Assembly (NCBI RefSeq): GCF_003367475.1 | Contig: NZ_QRHA01000007.1 | Span: 1 to 64,000 of the forward strand | Source of the DNA: Alteromonas aestuariivivens | Lineage (GTDB): Bacteria; Pseudomonadota; Gammaproteobacteria; Enterobacterales; Alteromonadaceae | Reading direction: 5' to 3' | DNA length: 64,000 nucleotides | Part shown: one piece after another, positions 25,647 to 40,327 of the stretch | Position numbering within the stretch: position 1 is the first letter of the stretch | How the letters are laid out: each line of letters opens with the position of its first letter | Program-made: the position numbers and the translations under genes | Notes under the pieces: generated by a model | Databases searched by the model: none | The model's input: only the letters and a program-made list of their open reading frames with translations | What the model was told of the DNA's origin: nothing

Positions 25647-25957
25647 AGAAAAACGAATTAAACCATGCCCTGACTCCCGAGCCGTTGCGCAGTATCAATC
25701 AGGAGATAGCTGAACTGTTAGAGCAAGAGGACGATGGGCAAAAATACGCTCAATTACTCGGGTTAGTTGAATCCCGCGACAACATTATTCAATCCCACCT
25801 AAACGCTCTTGATGGTGAGCCTCGCCGGCATTTTGCCGAACAGGAACTTGAGGTTAATAACCGTCTCATGGAAATGGCGCAATCTTTGCTAAAATCAGCT
25901 AAGCAGGATGTAACGCAGTTCGTCCGTAGTCAGGCAGCCATTAAGAAGTACAAGTAA
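25643..25957 (+). CDS. FliT-like small helical protein
   Basis: 104 residues, GTG start overlapping the fliS stop (GTGA), so translation is coupled. The sequence is entirely helical and charged (ELLEQEDDGQKYAQLLGLVE, LMEMAQSLLKSAKQDV), with no signal peptide. Position directly after fliS is where the FliD chaperone fliT normally sits, and size fits, but there is no clear motif. Best guess is a FliT-type export chaperone; a generic flagellar rod-shaped protein is the alternative. A maf gene follows 2 bases later. Confidence 0.6.
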   Translation: MKKNELNHALTPEPLRSINQEIAELLEQEDDGQKYAQLLGLVESRDNIIQSHLNALDGEPRRHFAEQELEVNNRLMEMAQSLLKSAKQDVTQFVRSQAAIKKYK

Positions 25958-25959
25958 TT

Positions 25960-31590
<5,631 letters not shown>

Positions 31591-31594
<4 letters not shown>

Positions 31595-31951
31595 AAATTG
31601 CAGCGGCTTCAACTGGTGGTAAAAGTCAGCGCTACGAAGTATCGGCTGTTAGCTTTTCTCGTCCCTGCCCAAACGTTCAATATGGCTCTGATAACGAACA
31701 AAATCTGATTGAGTTTACGAATTTAGAGAGATGTTTTTAGCGTCTGGAAAGATGTTATCACCATGCGGGGCAGTTGTATTCGCGTCTTGGGGGCTTACAA
31801 CCATGCCTGATTATACGTAGACCCATAGCCCCCAAGGTATTCCTGGCATTTTCCCGGATATCCTCAACAGGATGTCGGTATACCGGAAGACTATGGGAGG
31901 GCCGAGTTGATGTATCAAGCGTGCAAACTGGTACACCGGCATAACGACTAG
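31591..31951 (+). pseudogene. pseF: Decayed pseF (CMP-pseudaminic acid synthase) relic
   Basis: The GTG at 31591 overlaps the pseC stop and reads VKIAAASTGGKSQR, like the MKIA...GGSKR start of PseF. Most of the middle (about residues 12-110) is missing. Then come YEVSAVSFSRPCPNV and an in-frame TAG at 31738-31740; the same frame continues with YHHAGQLYS (31756-31782; intact PseF has FHDAGQLYW), and after a shift to another frame QDVGIPEDYGRAELMYQA (31868-31921; intact copy QDIDTPEDWRRAELLYK). Deletion, stop and frameshift make it non-functional. It sits exactly where pseF stands in a pseBCFIGH operon. The intact copy is at 49863-50564. Confidence 0.85.
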
Positions 31952-32023
31952 GCGGGCTAATGTTACAGCAGAATCCTGCTGAATTTTTTGTACACTGATT
32001 TACCGGCACTCGGGAGATTTGAA

Positions 32024-33082
32024 GTGAAAAAAGACGTACGAATCGGTAACAGATTGATAGGTCCAAATGAACCACCTTTTATAATTGCTGAACTAAGTGG
32101 TAACCATAATCAGGATTTGGTTGTGGCTGAGCGTATGGTCGACGAAGCGGCAAGAGCCGGAGCCCACGCAATAAAATTGCAAACTTATACGGCAGACTCC
32201 ATGACTCTAGACCTGGACGCCGATGGATTTGTAATAAAAGAGGCCAAAAGTCTGTGGGCAGGAGAAAGGTTACATGCACTTTATCAAAAAGCATCTACTC
32301 CTTACGAATGGCATGAAGCATTATTCAAAAGGGCTAGTGCTCTGGGTATGTTGGCATTCAGTTCCCCATTTGACACTGAGGCCGTGGATTTTTTAGCTGA
32401 ACTCGATGTGCCGTGTTTCAAAATAGCTTCTTTTGAATTAACTGATTTACCTTTGATTGCACATGCGGCAAGCAAAGGTAAACCATTGATAATGTCAACG
32501 GGGATGGCCACCCTGAGTGAAATTGAAGAAGCGGTAGATTGTGCCAAAACTAACGGCTGTGATGACATTGTGTTACTTAAATGCACAAGCACGTATCCTG
32601 CCGAGCCGAGTGACACAAACTTGCGAACAATCCCCAATATGCGCGAAGCATTCGGTTGTCAGGTGGGGTTGAGCGACCATACCAGGGGGGTTGGTGTTGC
32701 AGTTGCTGCTGTCGCATTGGGTGCAACCGTAATAGAGAAGCACTTTGTGCTGAATCGTGATGATGGCGGAGTTGATGCCGCGTTCTCCTTGGAACCTGAA
32801 GAAATGACTTCACTGGTCGTTGAAACCGAGCGGGCGTGGAAAGGTCTGGGGCACGTAGAATATGGGGGCTCTGACGCAGAGTTGGCATCCAAACAATATC
32901 GCCGTTCTATCTATGTTAGCCGAGACGTAAAAAAGGGTGAACGGCTGACCGAAGAAAACATGAAAATCGTCAGACCCGCATTCGGGCTTGCCCCCAAACA
33001 TTGGAATGACGTTCTTGGCAAAATTGCCCGGAATGACTTGCAATGCGGAACTGCATTAGGATGGGAACACATCTCTTCGTGA
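32024..33082 (+). CDS. pseI: PseI: pseudaminic acid synthase
   Basis: GTG start at 32024 chosen because GGGAG lies 8 bases upstream and the protein then begins VKKDVRIGNRLIG, the family start; an upstream TTG at 31988 has no ribosome-binding site. 352 residues. NeuB-type TIM barrel (PPFIIAELSGNHNQD, KLQTYTADSMT, CFKIASFELTD, LLKCTSTYPAEP, GLSDHTRG, VIEKHFVLNRD) plus C-terminal SAF/antifreeze-like domain (~285-350). It condenses phosphoenolpyruvate with 2,4-diacetamido-2,4,6-trideoxy-L-altrose to pseudaminic acid. GTGA overlap with pseG. Confidence 0.94.
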   Translation: MKKDVRIGNRLIGPNEPPFIIAELSGNHNQDLVVAERMVDEAARAGAHAIKLQTYTADSMTLDLDADGFVIKEAKSLWAGERLHALYQKASTPYEWHEALFKRASALGMLAFSSPFDTEAVDFLAELDVPCFKIASFELTDLPLIAHAASKGKPLIMSTGMATLSEIEEAVDCAKTNGCDDIVLLKCTSTYPAEPSDTNLRTIPNMREAFGCQVGLSDHTRGVGVAVAAVALGATVIEKHFVLNRDDGGVDAAFSLEPEEMTSLVVETERAWKGLGHVEYGGSDAELASKQYRRSIYVSRDVKKGERLTEENMKIVRPAFGLAPKHWNDVLGKIARNDLQCGTALGWEHISS

Positions 33083-34098
33083 GCAAAATGATCATTTGCA
33101 CAGATGCTAATGAACAAATTGGCGTGGGGCATTTGTTTCGCTGCATCGCGTTGGCCCAGGCCGCCGCACACCAGGGAGTTGATTGTCATTTTGTGCTCAC
33201 ATCTGCAGCGGCACGTATCTCGGATCATCAGCGTGATTGGAGTTTTGCTGTTTCCGAATCATCTCCTGAAGACTGTTTTTTGACGTTATGTGATTTGCTC
33301 GAACAGCCGGAGAATAGCGTTCTGGTGCTGGATGGTTACAAAATTTCTCGAGAACAACTCAAGAAGTTGCGTTCAAAAGTTAAGTGTATTGTCGCTCTGG
33401 ATGATGGAGAATTTCGGTATATCGAATTTGCAGATATTGTAGTAAATCCGGCTTCCCGGAACCTCAATAATAAGTACATTGAGATTCAGCCTAGCGTTCA
33501 TTGTTGTACTGGCTCATCTTATCGATTACTGCGACAGGAGTTCTGTAATTTAAACCCCCTGCCCGTTCAGTGTAGGCAGGGGATTGTCCTCTGCTTTGGT
33601 GGCAGCGATCCAGCTGGTCTAACAATTAAGTTGCTTCAAGCATTAGATGAAGTTGGCGCAAGAGTTCCTATACGCGTAATTACAGGTGCGGCCTACCCAA
33701 CGCTGCAAGAGCTGAAATCGCTGATTCCTACACTCGATCTGCCTATTGAGCATAGCCATCAATGTCAGGACATGGCACAAGCCTGGAGCAGTGCGAGGCT
33801 CGCGATCAGTGCTGCCGGTGGCAGCCAGTTCGAACTGGGTGTCTGCCAGACTCCTTCGGTGTTAGTCACTGTGGCTAACAATCAACTTGCCGCATCTGAG
33901 CGTGCAGCTAAGGAGGGCTGGTGTCGTGTGGTCGACAAATCCATATCAATGCGTTCACTTGCCACCCTGGCTTTAACGCTTTATGGCGACGACGAAGTTC
34001 TGAAAACCATGCAGGCGGCATGCAGCAAATTTTATGACGCACAGGGGGCATTCCGAGTAATAAATTGCATTAGAGAGGTTTTGAATGATTGCCGTTGA
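33079..34098 (+). CDS. pseG: PseG: UDP-sugar hydrolase of the pseudaminic acid pathway
   Basis: Start placed at GTG 33079 (VSKMIICTDANEQIGVGH), which overlaps the pseI stop; an ATG at 33088 is the nearest alternative and the frame is open back to 33043. About 339 residues. N-terminal TDANEQIGVGHLFRCIALAQ holds the catalytic His of the GxGH motif; C-terminal GT28-like half has LCFGGSDPAG and ISAAGGSQFELG. It removes UDP before PseI acts. Overlaps pseH by 14 bases. Confidence 0.9.
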   Translation: MSKMIICTDANEQIGVGHLFRCIALAQAAAHQGVDCHFVLTSAAARISDHQRDWSFAVSESSPEDCFLTLCDLLEQPENSVLVLDGYKISREQLKKLRSKVKCIVALDDGEFRYIEFADIVVNPASRNLNNKYIEIQPSVHCCTGSSYRLLRQEFCNLNPLPVQCRQGIVLCFGGSDPAGLTIKLLQALDEVGARVPIRVITGAAYPTLQELKSLIPTLDLPIEHSHQCQDMAQAWSSARLAISAAGGSQFELGVCQTPSVLVTVANNQLAASERAAKEGWCRVVDKSISMRSLATLALTLYGDDEVLKTMQAACSKFYDAQGAFRVINCIREVLNDCR

Positions 34099-34648
34099 AC
34101 CGAATAAGAATGGTGTTATTATTCGCGGCTACCAAGTTGAGTTGATTCCGTTGTCGTCCCAACATTTAGGTTTGCTCAGAAAGTGGCGTAACAGTGCCCG
34201 TGTGCGCTTAAATATGATTAACTCAGGACAAATTTCAGAGGAACAGCATCAAACTTGGTTTGATGGTTTGAAATCGGATCCATCCCAGCAACATTGGGTA
34301 GCGTATTACAAAGGTATACCATTTGGTGCAACCAATCTTAAGGCTTTCGCTGGCAAAGAGATTGGTTCATCAGCAGTGCTGGAGCCGGGTTTGTATGTAG
34401 GCCACCCTAAATATCAGAATAACCTAATTGCATTTGCCCCAACATTAGCCTTGTATGATTATGTATTTGATCTGCTCAAGATCAGGGAATTACAGGCGAA
34501 TGTTAAATCCAGTAATCAGGCGGCGTTGAATTACAATCAAAAATTAGGATATAAGGTAGTTAAAAGGGCAGATTTGGTTACGTTATCGTTATTAAAAACC
34601 GACTACAGCAATGAAACCAAAATGATTAAAGGCTTGTTGTCGCGCTAA
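34085..34648 (+). CDS. pseH: PseH-like GNAT N-acetyltransferase
   Basis: 187 residues with GNAT features: LRKWRNSARVR at ~31-41 (the WRN motif common in PseH/RimJ types), FGATNLKAF, and ELQANVKSSNQAALNYNQKLGYKVV as the acetyl-CoA-binding end. In the pathway it acylates the 4-amino group of the UDP-altrose intermediate. The acyl cassette that follows makes an acyl group other than acetyl possible here; this is inference. Seven bases separate it from the ACP gene. Confidence 0.87.
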   Translation: MIAVEPNKNGVIIRGYQVELIPLSSQHLGLLRKWRNSARVRLNMINSGQISEEQHQTWFDGLKSDPSQQHWVAYYKGIPFGATNLKAFAGKEIGSSAVLEPGLYVGHPKYQNNLIAFAPTLALYDYVFDLLKIRELQANVKSSNQAALNYNQKLGYKVVKRADLVTLSLLKTDYSNETKMIKGLLSR

Positions 34649-34655
34649 ACAAGAA

Positions 34656-34913
34656 ATGGCAGTGAAAAGTACTATGAGTAATCAGCAAAAACTAGTTCAG
34701 GCGTTTTGTGATGCGCTAGGTGTGTCATCGCAAACAGTTAATGATGAGTTGCAATACAACACAATTAGGGAATGGGACTCAACCGGGCATATGGTGCTGG
34801 TATCAGAACTGGAAACCGTCTTTAACGTTATGCTCGATACTGATGACATTATTGATATGAGTTCTGTGGCAAAGGCCAAAACCATTCTGGCGAAATATGG
34901 CGTTTCCTTATAG
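34656..34913 (+). CDS. Acyl carrier protein (phosphopantetheine-binding)
   Basis: 85 residues (78 if translation starts at the second ATG, 34674). WDSTGHMVLVSELE has the DS motif with phosphopantetheine-attaching Ser42, followed by LDTDDIIDMSS typical of helix 3. It is a dedicated ACP, not FabD-region acpP, since its neighbours are a FabG-like reductase, an acyl ligase and LuxE/LuxC-like enzymes. It would carry the acyl chain handled by these. Its last 17 bases overlap the next gene. Confidence 0.9.
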   Translation: MAVKSTMSNQQKLVQAFCDALGVSSQTVNDELQYNTIREWDSTGHMVLVSELETVFNVMLDTDDIIDMSSVAKAKTILAKYGVSL

Positions 34914-35664
34914 CGGTTCGATATTGCAGGGCCATTCAGTCTTGGTCACTGGCGCCACCGGAGGCATCGGCAGAGCCATCGTTTCCAATCTAGCACAATC
35001 TGGTGCGACGGTGTTTGCCGGAGGTCGAAACAAAGTTGCTCTGGATTCACTGGTGGAGGAGGTAGCCGGTAAGGTTGTGCCAGTGGACTACGATGTGACC
35101 GATGAAAACGCCGTTAAAGAGGTGTTTCGAACAATTCAAGCCAGGCAATCGGATCCGGACGTCGGTAATTTTGTGGGGCTTGTGAACAATGCCGGCGAAA
35201 TGAAGGAAGCCGGGCTTGTGGCAAGTAACATGGAATTGCTCAGGTTACAAATGAGCGTGAACTTTTACGCGGCATATCAGCATATGCAACTGGCAAGCCG
35301 GCTGATGGTTCGTCACCGCAAAGGTGCCATAGTCAATGTGGTGTCACAGATTGGTGAGCAGGGCGGGGCTGGCTTGAGCGCTTATAGCGCGAGTAAGGCT
35401 GCACTGACCGGGGCAACTAAGTCTCTGGCAAAAGAGTTGGCTCCGTTCGGAATTCGTGTAAATGCCGTGGCTCCTGGCTTTATCAGCACCCCGATGACTG
35501 CTCATTATACACAGTTGCAAAGAGATGATGTTTACTCTCGTGTCGCGTTGAAACAAAGTGGAACCCCTCAGCAAGTTGCGGATGCAGTATTGTTTTTGCT
35601 TGATCAATGCGCGGGTTATACCACTGGCCATGTTTTACCCGTCGACGGCCTTTTTCAGGCGTAG
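34897..35664 (+). CDS. FabG-like short-chain dehydrogenase/reductase
   Basis: 255 residues, classical SDR. NADPH motif TGATGGIG (18-25), NNAG (97-100), and catalytic Tyr163/Lys167 in AYSASK, then PGFISTPMT. Resembles 3-oxoacyl-ACP reductases, so it could reduce a 3-ketoacyl group on the adjacent ACP to a 3-hydroxyacyl group. A sugar-modifying SDR is the alternative. The start overlaps the ACP gene, a strong sign that they work together. Confidence 0.85.
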   Translation: MAFPYSGSILQGHSVLVTGATGGIGRAIVSNLAQSGATVFAGGRNKVALDSLVEEVAGKVVPVDYDVTDENAVKEVFRTIQARQSDPDVGNFVGLVNNAGEMKEAGLVASNMELLRLQMSVNFYAAYQHMQLASRLMVRHRKGAIVNVVSQIGEQGGAGLSAYSASKAALTGATKSLAKELAPFGIRVNAVAPGFISTPMTAHYTQLQRDDVYSRVALKQSGTPQQVADAVLFLLDQCAGYTTGHVLPVDGLFQA

Positions 35665-35679
35665 TGGAGTCAGATTTTT

Positions 35680-37092
35680 GTGATTAGATGGGTTACAGCA
35701 CTCGAAAAGTGGGGCGGTAACACTGCCATCATTGAAAATGGCTATGAGGTTTCTTATACCGAGTTGTCCGCTCTAATTAGGCAGAACCAACGGGCAATTA
35801 CATCGTTGCTGCTCACTGACAAGCCGGGAATACTTCGCGGCGAGGCTGTGACTCGTCCGTTGGTGCTTGTGGTCATGGATAACTCTCTGCAGAGCGTAGT
35901 GCATTATCTAACCTGCCTGGCTTACAACTGGCCGGTTCTCCTCATCAGTCCAAAACTCAACAAGGACGCGATTGAACTTGTCGAGGAGCAATTTCGACCT
36001 AACCTGATTTTGTCTGGCGAACGACAGGTGTTGGCGTCGAAGCAACAACACAGACTGTCACCAGAGCTGGCTCTCATACTGATGACATCAGGCTCAACGG
36101 GAGGGGGTAAAGGGGTGGCAATTTCTGCTCTGAATATCGCCGCTAATACGGCCAGTATTTGTGGTTACCTACCCATTGAGTCAAGCGACATAACTCTGGC
36201 AACGATGCCATTTTCCTATTCCTACGGACTTTCCATTCTGAATACGCATTTGTCTGTTGGGGCATGTATCGCGCTGAGTTCGGCTACGCTTGTAGATAAG
36301 GAATTCTGGAATCTGTTGGAAAGTTTGCCAGTCAATTCTCTGGCGGGTGTGCCCCATTGGTATGAAATGTTGGTAAGCCTGCGCTTTACCCGCCGTGCGT
36401 GGCCTCATTTGCGATATTTTACTCAGGCCGGAGGGAAGCTTTCTCCGAAATTGATTAAGGAGTTGAGCCAGTTTGCCGATACTAATCAAAGTCGGTTTTA
36501 TCGAATGTATGGTCAAACCGAGGCCACGGCCAGAATGGGATGGCTTGAGCCTGCCCTTGCGGGAACCAAACTGGAGGCTATTGGAAAGGCCATTCCTGGT
36601 GGGGAGTTTAGTTTGCGCGATGAAGCCGGGAAGTTGATTGAAAATATCAACGTTATAGGAGAGCTTTATTACCGGGGGGATAATTGTATGTTGGGGTACG
36701 TTGAAAGCGTTGCAGACCTGCACAATTTTGAGCCCCAATCCAGCTTGGCCACTGGAGATTTAGCCATGCAGGATCACGATGGGGATTACATTCTTAAAGG
36801 GCGGAAGCATCGAATAATCAAACTACTGGGTGAGAGGGTTAATCTTGACGGCTTGGAGTTTTTGTTTGCTGGCCGGGACCTGGAAGTAAAGTGTTTTGGT
36901 GATGATTCAATGCTGTATTTGGCCTGTTCTAAGTTTTCTGAAAAGCAGGTCACTGCTTTGGCAAGGGAGTTTCTGGCTTTTCCGCCTAAATATTATTCAG
37001 TTTTTGTAGTGAATAATTGGCCACTGCTGCCGAATGGAAAAACTGACTATATGACTTTAATGCGATTAGCTGCAGTATTAACCGATGACTAA
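35680..37092 (+). CDS. AMP-forming acyl ligase (ANL superfamily)
   Basis: 470 residues, GTG start, slightly short for the family. P-loop MTSGSTGGGKGVAIS (~130-145), YGQTEATARMGW (~282), TGDLAMQDHDGDYILKGR (~360) and LLPNGKTDY near the end with the adenylation lysine. It should adenylate a carboxylic acid and load it on the ACP or CoA. The substrate cannot be read from the sequence. Overlaps the LuxE-like gene by 8 bases. Confidence 0.87.
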   Translation: MIRWVTALEKWGGNTAIIENGYEVSYTELSALIRQNQRAITSLLLTDKPGILRGEAVTRPLVLVVMDNSLQSVVHYLTCLAYNWPVLLISPKLNKDAIELVEEQFRPNLILSGERQVLASKQQHRLSPELALILMTSGSTGGGKGVAISALNIAANTASICGYLPIESSDITLATMPFSYSYGLSILNTHLSVGACIALSSATLVDKEFWNLLESLPVNSLAGVPHWYEMLVSLRFTRRAWPHLRYFTQAGGKLSPKLIKELSQFADTNQSRFYRMYGQTEATARMGWLEPALAGTKLEAIGKAIPGGEFSLRDEAGKLIENINVIGELYYRGDNCMLGYVESVADLHNFEPQSSLATGDLAMQDHDGDYILKGRKHRIIKLLGERVNLDGLEFLFAGRDLEVKCFGDDSMLYLACSKFSEKQVTALAREFLAFPPKYYSVFVVNNWPLLPNGKTDYMTLMRLAAVLTDD

Positions 37093-38179
37093 CCCGACCA
37101 ACTTGACCTATTGTGCTGAGTTTGACAGTTTGTTTCAGCACCAAGTCTTTGGATTGCCTGCATTAGAAAAGCGCGCCGCATTGATGCCTGTTTTTAATGC
37201 ATTGCATCAACATCACCTTGCCTGCTCACAAACTTATGCAAGGCTGACCCACGGACAGCCGCTTTCCTTTCGAACACCAGATGAGCTGCCTTATTTGGCA
37301 GTAAGACTGTTCAAGCACTATTCATTATCCAGCGTGCCTGACAATGAAGTCTTTCGAGTATTACAATCCTCCGGTACCACAAGCCAAAGCCCGGCCAAGG
37401 TATTATTAGACAAAGCAACCAGTGCCCGGCAAAGCAAAGCGCTGGTTAAGATAATGCAAAATTTTCTGGGAAAACAGCGTTTACCAATGCTGATTATTGA
37501 CTCTCCGTCTGTGGTTAAGAACAAGGCTCTTTCTGCACGGGCTGCAGGTATACAGGGGATGGCATTTTTTGGCCGCCAACCCGTATACGCACTGAATGAA
37601 GACATGTCTTTGAATAGTGTGGCTATTGAAGCCTTTCAACGTCAGTATCATGCTGGTCCGGTGTTGGTGTTTGGCTTTACTTTTATGGTTTGGGAGTATT
37701 TTGTCCGGGCGCTGCAAATAGCCAAGCAAAGACTTTCTATGACCAATGCTACTCTGATACACAGCGGCGGCTGGAAGACGTTAGTTGATAAGCAGGTTGA
37801 CAATCCCTCATTTAAGCAGAAAGTGAGCGAGGTGCTTGGAATAGAACGGGTACACAATTTCTATGGCATGGCAGAACAAGTCGGAACGGTATTTGTGGAG
37901 TGTGAACATGGCTTTCTGCATGCCCCTTCTTTGGCTGAAATACTCATCCGTTGCCCTTACACGCTCAAGCTTCAAAAAATGGGGCAGTCCGGGCTTGTTC
38001 AGGTATTGTCCAGTATTCCTAGCAGTTATCCGGGGTATAGCCTGTTAACCGAGGATTTGGGGCGGATACTTGGGGAAGACGATTGCTTGTGTGGCCGAAA
38101 AGGAAAGTATTTTGAAATACTCGGCCGCCTTCCAAAGACTGAGCTGCGAGGCTGCAGTGATACTATGGGGGCTGGATGA
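37085..38179 (+). CDS. LuxE-like acyl-protein synthetase
   Basis: 364 residues, matching the LuxE/acyl-protein synthetase family: FRVLQSSGTTSQSPAKV (~88-104), GFTFMVWEYF, IHSGGWKTL, HNFYGMAEQVGTVFVEC (~255-272) and a terminal cysteine-containing segment GEDDCLCGRKGKYFEILGR. In luminous bacteria LuxE activates fatty acids and passes them to LuxC. No luxAB is near, so light production is not the role. ATGA overlap with the LuxC-like gene makes a coupled pair. Confidence 0.88.
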   Translation: MTNPTNLTYCAEFDSLFQHQVFGLPALEKRAALMPVFNALHQHHLACSQTYARLTHGQPLSFRTPDELPYLAVRLFKHYSLSSVPDNEVFRVLQSSGTTSQSPAKVLLDKATSARQSKALVKIMQNFLGKQRLPMLIIDSPSVVKNKALSARAAGIQGMAFFGRQPVYALNEDMSLNSVAIEAFQRQYHAGPVLVFGFTFMVWEYFVRALQIAKQRLSMTNATLIHSGGWKTLVDKQVDNPSFKQKVSEVLGIERVHNFYGMAEQVGTVFVECEHGFLHAPSLAEILIRCPYTLKLQKMGQSGLVQVLSSIPSSYPGYSLLTEDLGRILGEDDCLCGRKGKYFEILGRLPKTELRGCSDTMGAG

Positions 38180-39384
38180 AATATACCCTGTTGGCCCCCC
38201 GGCCGAAAGAGCAGTGTGCTGAATTACGCCCGGTATATGAACTGCCAGTTTGGTATCAATTGCCTTTGTCCTATCATTGCGATTCCACCATCGAGTTTCT
38301 GAACCACATATCGCGGACTATCATGCAAGATAAGGAATGTCGCGGCCACAGTGAGCTGGTTGCGCTGGCGTTTTGGTTGAGGGCCTCAAATCTTGTGGAG
38401 TTTGTGAAGGATTCTCCGCCAGGCCACTATAAAGCGCTGGGTACAGTGGTTCACTTTACACCGTCTAATGTGGATACCATGTTTGTTTATAGTTGGGCGT
38501 GTTCTGTGCTGGCAGGCAACAATAATGTTGTCCGGGTATCGGAGCGGGGAGGCTTGGTAAAAGAGCACCTTATAAGGATACTGAATCAGGTTTTCGCATT
38601 ACCCCAATTTTATGAATTTGCCATACGCAACCTTTTTGTTACATATGAATATCAGGCATCACAGGGTAAAAGTATCACTCATGCGCTTTGTAAGCAGGCT
38701 GACGCGAGGATCCTGTGGGGCGGCGATAACAGCGTCAGTACCATTCGCGCAATTCCGTGTCCGCCAAGGTGTCGCGATATAAGCTTTGCAGACCGTTACT
38801 CATTCAGTGTGATTGGCTCGGAGGTGATGGTTGATATGGAGATTGCTGAGGGCGCAATGACGAACCTGATGAAGGAGCTCACACCCTACAATCAGCAGGC
38901 ATGCTCATCGCCGAAGGTATTGTTTTGGATAGGAGATAGCCGGTCACTAGAAAAGTTTTTGTCGCTGGCTGGTGAACGTCATTTCGAGGTGCTGCCGTCA
39001 TTAACAAGGCGCAATGAGCAGCTTGTCACTGCTCAGTCGCTGCAAATTGAATACGCGGCAAGCCGGGTACATATGGTTGGGGAGTTATGCGCTATTGAAA
39101 TGACGAAAGTGAATGACAAAATGCTCAGTCTTCACAGCGGTAACCAAGTGTTATTCTGTCAATGTGTGGCTTCACTGGATGAGATAGCTCCGTTTATTTC
39201 GCCGAAAGTACAAACATTGAGCTTCGCTGGAATTGCCAAACCTGCGTTAGTAAAGTTTATGGCTAAGCCGTCGATAACAGGAGTGGATCGGGCGGTCCCA
39301 CTGGGAGAGGCGTTGTCCTTTTCTCCCGTTTGGGATGGTTATGAACTTTTTAGCCAACTTTCTCGGCGCGTGGTAATAAGATGA
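38176..39384 (+). CDS. LuxC-like acyl-CoA/acyl-protein reductase
   Basis: 402 residues of the LuxC family (PF05893 type). The nucleophile is probably Cys243 in YNQQACSSPKVLFW; HFTPSNVDTMFVYSWACSVLAGNNNVVRVS (~93-122) is the NADPH-binding region. It would reduce an activated acyl group to an aldehyde. Together with LuxE-like, ligase, reductase and ACP it forms a five-gene acyl module in the sugar locus. End overlaps the next glycosyltransferase by four bases. Confidence 0.88.
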   Translation: MKYTLLAPRPKEQCAELRPVYELPVWYQLPLSYHCDSTIEFLNHISRTIMQDKECRGHSELVALAFWLRASNLVEFVKDSPPGHYKALGTVVHFTPSNVDTMFVYSWACSVLAGNNNVVRVSERGGLVKEHLIRILNQVFALPQFYEFAIRNLFVTYEYQASQGKSITHALCKQADARILWGGDNSVSTIRAIPCPPRCRDISFADRYSFSVIGSEVMVDMEIAEGAMTNLMKELTPYNQQACSSPKVLFWIGDSRSLEKFLSLAGERHFEVLPSLTRRNEQLVTAQSLQIEYAASRVHMVGELCAIEMTKVNDKMLSLHSGNQVLFCQCVASLDEIAPFISPKVQTLSFAGIAKPALVKFMAKPSITGVDRAVPLGEALSFSPVWDGYELFSQLSRRVVIR

Positions 39385-40325
39385 AGTTATCGGTTCTGAT
39401 ACCTGCTTTCAAACTGGAAAAGTACATTGCAGCCTGCGTAACATCAGTGTGTGAACAGCAAACCAGTTTCGACTTTGAAGTTCTTGTTTGTGATGATGCT
39501 TCTCCGGATGGTACTGCAGATATTATTCGAAATTTGGCTAGGTGCTACCCGCAACTTATACCCATATTTAAGACGGAAAATCGCGGTTTGGCCGCGAATA
39601 TGAGTACGTTATTGTCCAGAGCAAAGGGGGACTACATTGCCTATCTGGACGGAGATGATATTGCTCTCCCAGGGAAATTACAAAAACAGGTAATGCACTT
39701 AGACACGAATCCTGACTGTGGCATGGTGTTCCATGAATCGGACGTGTTTGACTCTGACACCAATAAGTCGGTCAAACTGTATAGCCAGGGACACTACAAT
39801 TGGGCCCGTATCCCTGCGCGCTCGGACATTACCCATTTAGTGCGCTTTGGTACTTACATGCAGGCTAGCAGTGTTATGTTTCGTCGCCATCCTAATCTGT
39901 GTGACGCAGTGGTGCCTGAATGTGAAATCATTCTAGATTACCCTTTTTATGTTATGAATGCGGGTTTCCTGAATGGCAAAATAGATTTTATTGAAGATGT
40001 GCTGGGACGGTACCGTATTCACAATGAAAGCTTTGGAGCACAAACGCAGAAATCCGTTTCCAGGCGGCTACAGAGCTTGAATGATATTTTGCTTACGTGC
40101 AGAAAAGCGGGCCAATTTGGTGTTGAACAGGACGTTATTGAGCAAGGCATAGAGCATCATATCTATGCTGCTGCTTTGTATTTTTTGTTCAGGAATCACG
40201 ATCAGCAATTTACCGTTTTGATTGAACAATCTGCACCGAATGGGCGTTTTTTTGATCAACAGCACAAAGAAGTGTGGCTCAATCGTACGCAGCCCGCGCA
40301 GGTGCGTGAGTTGCTAGCGAGTTAA
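39381..40325 (+). CDS. Family 2 glycosyltransferase A
   Basis: 314 residues. GT-A fold with LSVLIPAFKLEKYI at the start, the VCDDASPDGT nucleotide-binding motif (~37-46) and YLDGDD as the metal-binding DxD (~88-93), then DYPFYVMNAGF. No membrane segments, so a cytosolic transferase adding a sugar to a nucleotide-activated or protein-linked acceptor. Donor and acceptor are unknown. It is one of four GT2 genes here. Confidence 0.88.
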   Translation: MKLSVLIPAFKLEKYIAACVTSVCEQQTSFDFEVLVCDDASPDGTADIIRNLARCYPQLIPIFKTENRGLAANMSTLLSRAKGDYIAYLDGDDIALPGKLQKQVMHLDTNPDCGMVFHESDVFDSDTNKSVKLYSQGHYNWARIPARSDITHLVRFGTYMQASSVMFRRHPNLCDAVVPECEIILDYPFYVMNAGFLNGKIDFIEDVLGRYRIHNESFGAQTQKSVSRRLQSLNDILLTCRKAGQFGVEQDVIEQGIEHHIYAAALYFLFRNHDQQFTVLIEQSAPNGRFFDQQHKEVWLNRTQPAQVRELLAS

Positions 40326-40327
40326 AC

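Noticed and set aside
31758-32075. Minus-strand frame of 105 codons between pseC and pseI
   Set aside because: The same DNA carries recognisable PseF motifs on the plus strand, so the frame is incidental.
34656-39384. Bioluminescence operon, suggested by luxE- and luxC-like genes
   Set aside because: No luxA, luxB or luxD-like gene is present; the pair sits between pseudaminic acid and glycosyltransferase genes.
38176-39384. Ordinary aldehyde dehydrogenase for the LuxC-like gene
   Set aside because: Length, the YNQQACSSPKVLFW cysteine motif and pairing with a LuxE-like gene fit the LuxC family better.
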